Source of the DNA: Henricia sp. BOLD:AAB3569
Lineage: Eukaryota; Echinodermata; Asteroidea; Spinulosida; Echinasteridae
Length of the DNA stretch: 64,000 nt
Assembly (NCBI GenBank): GCA_037783545.1
Contig: JBBELK010000329.1
Span: forward strand, 5,160,501-5,224,500
Direction of reading: 5' to 3'
Part shown: in pieces, positions 41,395 to 51,800 of the stretch
How positions within the stretch are numbered: the stretch's first letter is position 1
How the letters are laid out: each line of letters starts with the position of its first letter
Position numbers and translations under genes: made by a program
The notes under the pieces: model-generated
Seen by the model: the letters and a program-made list of their open reading frames with translations, nothing else
Told to the model about the DNA's origin: nothing
Databases searched by the model: none

Positions 41395-42179
41395 AGGTAA
41401 TATACAGGATTGGTAATTGCCCTCAAAAAATGTCTGAATTATTATAAAAAAGATTACTTGTTATCAAGATGGTAATGGTAGTAATCATCCTGTGAAATTA
41501 TTTCGTCTGAAGTGCCCCCATTTATGAGAAAAATGACAAAATTTTAAATTATTTGAATCTCCAAAGAATGACTGTAGGCGATCTTTGAAGCCATTCATTC
41601 AGTGAGTGAGTGAGTTTGTGGTTTAACGCCATGCCGGCATCAGAGGCCATATTCATGGCGGGATTATGTTAATATATAAAAATGTTTGGTTTTGATTAAA
41701 ATTAATAAAATCATGTAAGTTGTGGAAAATATATGATCTTGGAATTAGTTGTATAGATAACAAGTGGTATATTTCAATAAAATTGAAGAAACGTTGTATA
41801 TAAGTACTACGTGGAATCTGGGTAGTTTTCCAAGGCAACCCCGAGGAGGCCGGTCATAGTGGATCCCCCAGACACATGGCACCGCGTCTAAATAATCCCG
41901 CAAGGTCGGCCGTTTCCCTTGCAGTTTAAGGGCCCGGGCCCCGCCGGTATTTTTACAGGTCCGCTTACCTCCGGGTGATGAAGGGACAATGGCACCGAGT
42001 GTCTGGTCAATGCCATTCATTCATGCACAAAAACCATAATTGGGTTTTGTCATGTTTTTTGAAGTATGTGGTAGCATATGTGGCTGAAATTTCTACAAGG
42101 TAGTTTTCTCGACCAAGGCTTTCATTTACCAGTGGAAATCACGCCGTTCTGAACAGTTTACCAAACATGTATATTACCT
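41395..42179. mobile_element. MITE (AGGTAATATACANGATTGGTA ends) split by a retroposon
   Basis: AGGTAATATACAGGATTGG and the inverse CCAAACATGTATATTACCT, with TTAA at 41391-41394 and TCAA at 42180-42183. Internally similar to 14256-14550. 42184-42611 shows nothing else. Confidence 0.8.
41602..42011 (-). mobile_element. Retroposon with (CTCA)n tail and 12-bp TSD
   Basis: Inserted in the MITE 41395-42179 and flanked by GCCATTCATTCA at 41590-41601 and 42012-42023. Read on the minus strand, it ends CATGGCGTTAAACCACAAAC(TCAC)n. A 91-codon frame in the 5' part (42020-41745) is unrecognised. The intact relative at 14256-14550 has GCTATTCATTCATGCAC at this place. Confidence 0.85.
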
Positions 42180-42615
42180 TCAAATAGGTGATAATTAGGG
42201 TATACATATCTCGGCAAAATTATTCCAAAATGTACAGAATAACCCTTCAAACGAGCGTTATTAAAAAGCATGGTAACAAATAAGTCTGGGTAAAAACGTT
42301 TGGTAAAAAAAATCTTAAAAATGTAGTATGTTTCTTGTACTATAAAGAAGGGTTTAATTAAATTCATTTTAAATCCAATTCACAGTATTAAAATTTGCGA
42401 TTCGATGACTGAACGAGCGCCTAAATATTTAAAAGTGTCATTTTGAGTTGTCACTGGCACAGCGATCTGCGTGCGCGTTGCTTGTATTGAATGCACAATG
42501 CGCTAGGTTGCATTCGTTTAGCTTCAACTGATCCACCAGGTCAGGGCCGACTCATGTGAGCTAATCGAACACACCTCGTCCAAAAAATTACACGATAAAC
42601 ATCTTTACCCCTTAA

Positions 42616-42683
42616 AGACACAGGCTCGTCAGCAATGCGTGCCACAAAATACGCAGCTCCATGCCTTTGACGAGCCTGTGCCT
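42616..42683. mobile_element. Hairpin MITE, family 1, copy 8 (short form)
   Basis: AGACACAGGCTCGTCAGCAA... to ...GACGAGCCTGTGCCT with most of the second arm deleted. TTAA at 42612-42615 and TCAA at 42684-42687. Confidence 0.8.
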
Positions 42684-42989
42684 TCAAGGGGTAAGATGTT
42701 CCAGTAATAATGGGTATTTCCTCGCAATACACATTGACCATCTACATTACATATATCCGTTATTTCTACGGGTTTCCTAAAACGGTAACACAGCAAAACA
42801 TTTTTATAAACACGTACAATTCTGTGTATGCATTAATTTTTATATTTTGGGTCAACCCATAAACTTTAGGAATTAATCTGGTGAAATAGTCTTCGTTGAT
42901 TTTGAGCAACACTTTCCTGCACTTTTTTTCTTCACATCTGCGGAGAAAATGTGTGTTAAAAGGTTTTTAAAATGACCTATATATGCTGT

Positions 42990-43096
42990 TGACTCCAAAC
43001 TTGGGATGAGAAAAAAATCATAAGGGCCATATCGGGATTCGAACCCGAGACCTCCGACTAACCGGGCAGACACTCTACCAGCTGAGCTATAAGGCA
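42990..43096 (-). mobile_element. tRNA-derived SINE or tRNA pseudogene
   Basis: The minus strand has TAGCTCAGCTGGTAGAGTG (A box) and GGGTTCGAATCCCG (B box) in a tRNA-like layout, but the acceptor stem mispairs and I cannot form a proper anticodon stem-loop. The following CTTATGATTTTTTTCTCATCCCAAGTTTGG is shared with 55340-55440, so this is more likely a repeat than a working tRNA gene. Confidence 0.65.
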
Positions 43097-43437
43097 CAGT
43101 TGGTTTCTCTCTCTGTTGACTCCAGCAAGTAAAATTATAATTTTTGCGGGTTGACATCAATTATAAAAATGCAAGTAAAAACTGAGTGTATATATACAGT
43201 ACTTAAAGTTATTATACCCTAATGTAATAATATACAGAAAAAAATACATATCTATCAGGCACAAAATCCATTTTGTCGCCAAATTTGAAAAAATTTGAAA
43301 TCCCATTTTTTGACGACATACACAACAGGTAAAAGCTATGTGATATAATAATGACATCGACGTGAACAAAAGTTGGTTTACAAAGTAAAGTAAGGGAATG
43401 CACAATCTCCAATATGTAAAGCAGATTTTCAACTTAA

Positions 43438-43571
43438 AGGCACAGGCTCGTCAGCATTGTGCGCGCCAATTGCAGGCCACGAAATACGAAGCTCCATGTA
43501 GCAAAAGGCATGGAGCTGTGTATTTCGTGGCACGAATTTGGTGTGCGCGCATTGCCAACTAGCCTGTGCCT
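43438..43571. mobile_element. TTAA-flanked hairpin MITE, family 1, copy 9
   Basis: AGGCACAGGCTCGTCAGCAT and the near inverse, between TTAA at 43434-43437 and 43572-43575. Confidence 0.85.
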
Positions 43572-43689
43572 TTAAGGCCCGATGTATCATTTACAAGATA
43601 CTTCTTTTTACAGATTTTTGGAATAAGGGCATAACATATCTGAGGAAGAATGTTGGTAAACTAGCCTGCAGAAATGTCAGCAACACGAC

Positions 43690-43925
43690 TAGAAATAACC
43701 ACTGGTTGAACGTCATCTTGACAACACACATGCGCATGCCAGTCCGAACGCTTTTGGTTAGTCAGTTGGTTCCGCGGAAAACACTGCATCAACTCTATAC
43801 ACGATGGGTACCAGTGACCAGCGCTCTGGCTCCAAATGGTCGACCAGATACGACTAACCATCGTTGGCTAGACTGCGTTTGGTTGCAAATAGTCGAACTA
43901 TAGTTAACTATGGTCGTGAAGTGAA
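43690..43925. repeat. Dispersed repeat shared with 51645-51865
   Basis: GATACGACTAACCATCGTTGG and GTCGAACTATAGTTAACTAT recur in inverse orientation at 51645-51865, as do CAGTTGGTTCCGCG and GATGGGTACCAGTGAC. A 121-codon frame (43538-43903) runs across this repeat and the MITE before it, and is not a gene. Confidence 0.7.
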
Positions 43926-44042
43926 CTTGCTCATAGATGTATCAATGCTTCAGAAAACCTTTAAAATTTGTGTGGTCTTTGTGTGTACAAACACATTTAA
44001 AAAAAAAACCACCTTTAGTTGTTAATTTCTTAGCGAAACATC

Positions 44043-44450
44043 GTGTTTACACTTGAACCGGCAAAGGTGGATACAGACACGGCATTTTTATTACGACCTG
44101 AAAACTAAACATTTGCCGCGTTTAACAGTACATCTCGATTCGGCTTCAATTCGCCTTTTACAAACCGCTAATTGTGACCGCAGTGCATGCATGGATTCGT
44201 CGATTAAACCTACCGCCCCAAGGACGCTCAAATTGCCAAATCTGTATTTTCGGGTATCGTTTTCACTACAAGCGACCTTGACAATTGAGGGGTTCAACCC
44301 TACCCAAGGTGACTTAAAAAGACGAATCAGACCCGGGTCTGATCCGCCTTTTTTATTTCACCTTTTGCGTTTACACTTAGCTTCAACTCGTCTTTTCGGA
44401 AATTGCGGAGTTCAATTCGGTAAAGGTGAATCGAGTGTAAACGGGCTAAC
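44043..44450. repeat. Dispersed repeat with GTTTACACTNGA ends
   Basis: CGTGTTTACACTTGAACCGG at the left and AATCGAGTGTAAACGGG at the right. The interior TTCAACCCTACCCAAGG and TGATCCGCCTTTTT match 5338-5578 and 8993-9202 in inverse. Confidence 0.65.
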
Positions 44451-44654
44451 GATCTTGGACAGAAATAATTTCATGTGGCGTTTGTTACCATTGCTATTAA
44501 CACTGAGTAAGATTTTTCTTGTCAACTCATGAAGTAAAATTTTGGGTCATTGAAAATGATACAATAGACATTTAAAAACACGAGATAGTTGTAATTTTCT
44601 AACAACAATTAAAAAAAAAAAAAATCCAAATACACAAGCAAGCATACACACTAA

Positions 44655-45045
44655 GCCTGAGTCAATTCGAATAATTTAGTATTCGAATATTCGATTTTTA
44701 AATTATTCAAATATTCGATCGTGTATTTGTTCCGAAAAGAAAAGGCCCTAAACCTGTGGCGATCTGGCCGCTGGTGGCGTGAAAACACATGCCCTAACTT
44801 CCGGGTTTGAAATTTAAATGTTTGCTTTGATTTTGAGGGTATCCGGAGACCCAACCATTACGGTTACTGTGAATTTGGTTCTCTTCAAACCCAAATTATC
44901 ATAAAACTTCTTATCTCCCATTTTTGTTCGAATATTCGAATTGGAAAAAAAAATTTGAATATTCAATTTTCGATCGAATATTCGGTTTTCGATCAAATAT
45001 TCAATTTTCGATCGAATATTCAAATATTTGGCACAGGCTTAATAC
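44655..45045. mobile_element. AT-rich element made of GAATATTCGA motifs
   Basis: AAGCCTGAGTCAATTCGAATA at the left and ATTCAAATATTTGGCACAGGCTT at the right are degenerate inverse ends. Both flanks are dense in TTCGAATATTCGAT. A fragment of the same family is at 54812-54900. 45046-45395 shows nothing else. Confidence 0.65.
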
Positions 45046-45395
45046 ACACCCAAAATTATATCAGAGTAATATAAAAATCTAACAGATTAAGGAGATAAAA
45101 TACAAAAATAAACATCCAAATTTTAACAACTATCAACAGAAAATCTGAGTACATAAAAAACGCCTGTACAACAGCTCACTCAGATCAAGTATTCTACAAG
45201 AATTCTACCAGTACTGACACGATTCAAATTTCATGAACTATAACAATTAAATGAAATTGAAAGACTTCTTAATTTAATTCGGTACCAATGTAGGAGTATG
45301 TTAAAAAAACAAACAAATCATGCATAGTTATCTGTTAATTTGTTTTAATTTTAGCTTAATTTAGTAAATAACTGCTTTTTAGCGTAGGCCTAATG

Positions 45396-45625
45396 CAGGG
45401 CTCGAAATACCCACTTGACCGGTGGACCGAGGCCAGTAAATTAAGCCTCGGTCTAGTGCTTTCTCTACTGTACTAGACCAATGGTCCAGTGCATTTTAAA
45501 ACTATTGAACAGTAAATTCACGTTCCTTGTGGCTTTGGTCTTGTAACAATAGCGTCGGTCTAGTAAATAATTTAAGCTACTAACCCTGTGGTCTAGCAGA
45601 TTTTTAAATGAAATTCGAGCCCTGC
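45396..45625. mobile_element. MITE with GCAGGGCTCGAAAT termini
   Basis: GCAGGGCTCGAAATACC and the inverse GAAATTCGAGCCCTGC bound 230 bp, with TAAT on each side. The interior repeats GGTCTAGTG/CCGGTGGACC motifs. Confidence 0.8.
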
Positions 45626-45692
45626 TAATGTCTGTACAAAATTAAGAGAAATCTTGTTCTATTTATCAGATAGGTTTCGGTGTGCACAGTTA

Positions 45693-46332
45693 GGCCCTGT
45701 CACACATTCCCGGGTTTGCATCCCTGTTGGCCCCAGTGTTTCCCGGTGTCCCTCTGCTATAGACCGTATCATCGAATAGCCGCCATTTCGTGGGGCAGTT
45801 TCTTTGTTCCTTGAGGACGTGCATGGTTGCACATATTGTGCTTCCATTGTTGAACGGTTTAAGTAACAAAAGGTGCCCCACGAAATGGCGGCTATTCGAT
45901 ACAGTCTATAGTCAACCACGGTTTTAGCTGTAAACCGGGATGAATTTCTGTTCTCGAGCAATGCCACGGAGCCGGGAAGTCTAAGGGCAAGTCCAATGCC
46001 CCCAAGAAGCAACAGCAGTGTCCCGGCTTCAATATGACTGCTCAAGACGGCACTAGGGTCCCCCTACGGGCCACTATACGGCTATGCCAGCAGCCCTAGA
46101 GTCCACTAGGGCTCCAGTAGGGTCCTGTTAGATTTTACTATGATGCCAATTTCTTCCTGGTTGATCCCGGCAAAGTATTGCACCCAAAACTCCACCGGGA
46201 CTCGTTGCCAATTGAAGACGGTTGGTAAGAATTGACTACGGGTCACTAGATTTAAGTACGGTCTAACTAGGATTGACTAGGATTAACTACCAATCATAGC
46301 ACCATCACGATGCAAAACTGGTAATGTGTGAC
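45693..46332. mobile_element. Element with CTGTCACACATTCCCGGG ends
   Basis: GCCCTGTCACACATTCCCGG, then TTTGCATC, at the left mirrors GATGCAAAACTGGTAATGTGTGACAC at the right. It carries a nested MITE at 45760-45908. 46333-47196 is AT-rich (poly-A/T runs) with no recognisable gene. Confidence 0.65.
45760..45908. mobile_element. MITE with TAGACCGTATCGAATAGCCG termini (nested)
   Basis: TAGACCGTATCATCGAATAG and the inverse CGGCTATTCGATACAGTCTA. It is the least eroded match to 30165-30309 outside the duplication. Confidence 0.88.
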
Positions 46333-47196
46333 ACTTACGTTTAGCTAAAACCCAAAATCTTTAATTACCCTTCGCTATTCATTTAACATTTGCGTGTAGT
46401 GGCGTTGCTACCAGTGTTGACAACACAAAAAATGTCCCCCCCCCCCCTGGCCAAATTCACCAATTTGTACAGGGCATCAGCTATGCAAGCTAAACTACCA
46501 ACTGCACAATTCCGACATATGAAAATAAACCTTTAAAAATATACATATATTCCACTATTTGATACATTCTGATTACGTAAAATATGCAGAAAGTAGCATT
46601 TTTTAGTTTTAGAAAAAAAAAGTGAAAAACAGCTTACCAGTACAATATGTTGCATTTTATGCCGTTATATTTACAACATCTAAAAAAATGTATTTACTGG
46701 TATGCCGCGAGTAGAAAATCTACGTCAACTCTATTATTTTTAGATTAATCACATTACAACGATAATATTTTATTGTTGCTACATAACAAATTTTGCTAAC
46801 TTGCTGGCATTCTTAAAAATTATTATTTCCGATACTTCTTATATCTGATACTCCTTATACTAATTGAGTGTCAGCTAAATTTCTGCATAAAAATAGAAAA
46901 ATATTACAAATTATGCAAATATTACAGATTAAATAATTGTTTATAATTTGTGTATACTCATCAAGATTAATTTTAAAAATAAAAAAGTTTTGATAATTGT
47001 TTTTTTAAGATTGTTATTTAGAAATTTGTTCAGACTTTAGCCAACATATTCAAATCCAAATTTCTCGTATACAGGCATAATAATAATGCTCATACTAATA
47101 AAATTAGTGTATTAAAAAAAAACACAATAAAAAATCCTGAGTAAAATATTTTGTTAAAAAAAAAGCTCAATTGTGCAATGCTTTCTTATCAATAGA

Positions 47197-47361
47197 TAGC
47201 CAAAGTGTGACGTGGGATGCCATAGTAATTGGCTCTAGACATCATGGCCGTTGGAAAAAGCACCATTGCAAAAGCACAGGGACACGGTTCAGTGTTTTTT
47301 AGTGTAGAGCCATTGCCTAGGCAACTAACAAAAGATGATGTACTCACTTCGGCAGCCTACA
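47197..47361. mobile_element. MITE, TAGACNGCCGAAGTG subfamily
   Basis: TAGATAGCCAAAGTGTGACG and CTCACTTCGGCAGCCTA, with the interior ATCATGGCCGTTGGAAAAAG. 47362-47640 shows nothing; 47641-47825 has faint traces of a GGGCCAATTT-family MITE. Confidence 0.75.
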
Positions 47362-47837
47362 TGGCACCAAAAAAAAACCCACTTGAACATTTCCAAAAGG
47401 ACAATTTGAAAATCGAAATTTTCATTTCCAGTGTTTTTTTTACAATTCGTTTTTGTTTACCGCAGACGTGTGTATCATCGTAAAAAAACTGCATATTAAG
47501 TTTTGCCATTTTGTAAGAAAATTTGCCGCATTTATTTACATGTCACAACTTTGATAAAAAAATGCTAAAGTAAAAAAAACCCATATATTTGTTATTTACC
47601 CAGTCAAATGTTTAATTGTAAAAACGAATTTGTTAAAATATTTAGACCTTTAACTCAACTGGTCAAACTAATGCTCGATTTTATGGCACCATTTAACAGA
47701 AATACTAAGCAAATTCTTGTGTTTAGCAAAAATTGTTGAGTACCAATCAAACGTAATACAGATGGGATGAGATTTTGGTTGGTAACCCGTTTTTACCAAG
47801 CATAAATTTTTCTGCACTTAGCAGTATTTTCTCTTAA

Positions 47838-48495
47838 AGGTAGAACACATAATTGGTAAACCGTTACAAATACTTTTATCTCCCTGTGTGATTGAAGATA
47901 TGCATGATTAAAACCAACCCGAGCAAAAACCAGCTCCGTACTTCGTCTAACTTTTGAGAAAACAGTCAAAAAAGGCTTTACGTTCACTTCGCCCCAAAAC
48001 CATTTTGCCCTGAACCACGGCCTGTGCACGAAGTATTTTAGGGCGAAGTGGCATTTGGTCGAAGTGGTGTAGGGCGAAATAGTTTTGGGGCAAAGTAAAG
48101 TTTCGTCTCATGAGACGAAAAATAATTGTTTTACTCATTTCCCAAAAACTATCGCACTTTAGACAAAACAATTTCAGGGGAAGTTTTCTGATGTTTATAT
48201 TGTGTATAAACGGTAACAAAAAAAACACTTTCCAGTCACCTTGCACTGAACCACGGCCTGTGTACGAAGTGGTGTTTGGGCGAAGTGGTTCAGGGCGAAG
48301 TTGTTTTGGGGCAAAGTGAATTTTCGTCTCATGAGACGAAAATTAATTGTTTTACTAATTTCTCAAAGAATATAGCACTTCAGACAAAACAATTTCAGGG
48401 GAAGGTTTCTACCGTCATCATGTTCATATTGTATAAGTTATGTGTAAATCTGTAAACATATCTGATTTTCGAGATACCAATCATGTGTTCTACCT
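47838..48495 (-). mobile_element. TTAA-flanked MITE, GCGAAGTGG family, extended copy
   Basis: AGGTAGAACACATAATTGGT and ACCAATCATGTGTTCTACCT, between TTAA at 47834-47837 and 48496-48499. The core is partly duplicated (GCCTGTGCACGAAGTATTTTAGGGCGAAG and again at about 48255). It lies downstream of the phosphatase stop. Confidence 0.82.
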
Positions 48496-48720
48496 TTAAA
48501 CAGCACCACAAAATTATGCCTAGGTCTACTTCTACGAATAATACAAAATATCCAGTTATAGTTTGGCAAAATACGTACTACTTTCATCACATATAAAAAA
48601 AATGTACATTTCTGATTTCAATGAAGCTATATACATAACTCGCTGCATGCATAATCAAAATATCTTGGAATGTCAGACATTCATTTTTTTTATCAAAATC
48701 TGTGGGATATTTTCGCCCAA

Positions 48721-48726
48721 TTTAAT
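48721..48726 (-). terminator. Candidate poly(A) signal for the phosphatase gene
   Basis: ATTAAA on the minus strand, about 100 bp past the stop codon at 48825-48827. No canonical AATAAA is seen on this strand down to about 47840. Weak evidence. Confidence 0.3.
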
Positions 48727-48824
48727 CTGGGGATTTCTGTAATGTGCATATTGTGTAGTACTGTAATGATGTGGGTGGAGCATGGGGTTGTAAGGGGGTG
48801 GGGCTTACCGGTGTTGATCTTGGT

Positions 48825-51800
48825 TTACTTGAAGTTGGCGTAGTGGTCGAATGAGTCAAGGTACTCCATCATGGCGCGGTAGCAAAACTGGTACTGCTCC
48901 TGTGTGGGGAAACAGCCAAAAAAAATTAATGAAGAAAAAAAACACACAAATGTTATCACAAAAAAATATGTGACCTGGCACCACGAAATGAGCGGAAAGT
49001 CGCTGAAGTTGTTTTGGAGATATGGGTTAAAACATCGAAAAAGTCCATAGGTGGGCGATTTTGAGTTGTTGTTATTTTCGGAACATTAAAATATCCATCT
49101 ATCATTTCCCGAAGTTTTAAAAGAAATTCTACCCCTAAAATATCAATTTCAGTTAATTTTAGGAAGCGCTATCTCTCTGGAATATTCCCAAATTTATGAA
49201 AAGATCGTGAAAATAACCAGTATTTACATCTAATTCGGCGTTGTGTTTTCGTTCAATTTATACACGCACCCGTAACATGTTTGGTATCGTCTGAAAGGTC
49301 ATCTGTCCCAGTATCTATTTTTAGCGACGGGACTTTCCAGTTTCCTTCCAATAACCAATAGGAACTCGTCTTATGGAGTAAATAAACAGCGACCCATCAT
49401 AGCAACCACAGCCGAACTCGCTGATTCACGGAGCGTGATTGGTCAAATCGCGTCACATGACCATGCTAGAATGCGGAAGTACTGAATTCAGCAGCTTTTC
49501 GGTAGAGCGTGTGCTACAGAACTGCTCAGTATTTTCGACGTTTTTTTATGAAAAATGATCCTCAGAGATTACTCGATCGCATTTATTAGTATTATTATAA
49601 ACTTGTGAACCTCTGGGAGCACGTTGTTGGCTCCAGATGGGGCTGAACGGATCGCACGGGTGCTGGAAGATGTCCGAGCCCTTGATTGTGTGGCGCCGAC
49701 AATGCAACATTGACAGATTTCGTAACGGAATATTTTGGCCAAGATCGTCATTCAGATGATGAATCTGATCTCCCGGAGGAAAGTGACGATAAATGGTCTG
49801 ATATGGACACTCAGTCTGATATGGACACTCAGTCTGATACATCCGACGAAGTCGGTAACGAAACGGAAAATGAGTTAAACATGGTAAAAAATAAGCATGA
49901 GGAAATTGAACAAGTGGAGCTAGGCCTACCACTCAGGGTATAATGACTTTAATTAATAGGTTATTAATTAACTGAAACTTCTTCACACTTAGATATATAT
50001 TTGCTAATGATGTAACATTTATGTGTACCAAGTGTCATTGAAATCGGATTACAGGAACTTCTGGTTGCTATGTAGATACTGATCCCTTTCTTGTGCGACT
50101 TGCTATTTTCACAGTTGTTTACACAACCCCAACTTTAAAGGTCATTTACTCAAAACAGGATCTCTGGGTAGTGTCAACTTCATTTGCTTATATCCGTGGA
50201 TTGGAACAAGCTATGAAAGTGGTTAATGCATCATTTTAAACCTGAAATACCATAGTTTATGAAAATGATAAAAAGTGGAACATGATTTTTTGCAACTTTC
50301 CACCCATTTCGTGGTGCCAGGTCACATATATGAAATGCACTTAACAAAATTCACTTGTGCTTACACGACTTGGTATGCATTATATACTAAGTGCTTTTTG
50401 GAGGGCACACACTAGAAACTCATAGCATGCTTGGGTGGGACTCGAACCCACACAACCTTCTGCATGATACTAGACACTGGCAAGTTTGGTCGTCGAGTGG
50501 TTAAGATGTCTGCCTTACAATCAGTTTTCAGGAATTACACTTCCATCAAGGATGCTTGAAAAATGTGTGTTTAACCACTTTCTGGCAATGTATAGTAACA
50601 TGGGCGGTTGACGAGGTAAAAATTTCAGCTTTGCCGCTGTCTTTCATGGTTGACGTGTAAACACGTCCATTGCCAACCATTCAATTGTACACACCGCGTT
50701 TTGAACATGACGGCTGTCCACAGCCTGTCAGTGTAGCAAATCTCGTTCCATGGCGGCCGCCTCGGAGTATTGCAAAGTATGAACTTTTGGCGAGAAGATT
50801 CACACAATGAAGGTAGAAATGACTCTTAAGAGTCAGTATTTGTGGTGTTTGACCTGGTCTTAACTTTGGGCCAATCACCTTTGCCTTTAAAAAACGAAAA
50901 TAAAAAATGGTATTTTTGCCAAAAATAATCTCGGCGTCAACTAGTTAAAACCAAACATCTTAAATTTGTGAAGCATTACAAGCCCTCAAAGTCTCTGAAA
51001 TGTAAATCGGAATTTTGGAATGCTTTTTTTTGTGGCATAATCACACCACCCCAAAAAAACCACCCCCAAAAAAAACATTCAAAATTGTTCCACTCCAGTC
51101 TTTGTTAACCAACGAAATCGTACTTACCACGTCCTGGACCATGTGAGGGCGCTGTTGCCTCAATGTTCGCACTGCTTGGAAGACGTCAACAAGGCCTTCG
51201 GCCTTGGCCCTCTGGAGTAGGTAGCTCAGGGCAATGAATACGCCCGTACGGCCCGAACCAGCACTGCCGACAAAAATGTGAATTTTTCATACTTCAAAGG
51301 AGTGTGTCCAGATCATATTTTTGAGCCCCCATTTTTCCCATGGGTGGTGAGATTTTGATACCATAGTTTTCTCATTACCATTCTGAAATTTTGCACTCTC
51401 AATCCGTATATTTTCATAGATATTGTCAAAAGTCTACCGAAGTTTAGTAAACTAATTTATCTGGTTCCATAAAACAGTGCAGTGATCACACCAACCTTTT
51501 TGCTTCCACATCCAAATTGAAGATTGCAAATTTCCTGTTTTCTTCCCAAGGATAGTATTTCGGGGAGGTATTTTATATGATTCCGTTAGAACGAATTCCA
51601 TTTTTGGAAGAATCCACTACAAATAAGAGCAAGTTCGATTCATGACTATACAGTGTAGTTAACTATACTTCGACTATTTCCAACCGAACGCAGTCTAGTC
51701 AATGATGGTTAGTCGTATCTGGTTGACCATTTGGAACCAGCCCACAGGGCTTAGTCACTGGTACCCATCAGGCATTGAGTTGATGCAGCATTTTGTGCGG

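Noticed and set aside
43022..43096. tRNA gene on the minus strand
   Set aside because: A and B boxes are present, but the acceptor stem mispairs, no acceptable anticodon loop forms, and the 3' body is shared with 55340-55440, so it is treated as a SINE.
43538..43903. 121-codon plus-strand open frame
   Set aside because: It runs from a hairpin MITE into a dispersed repeat that also occurs at 51645-51865, where the frame is not conserved.
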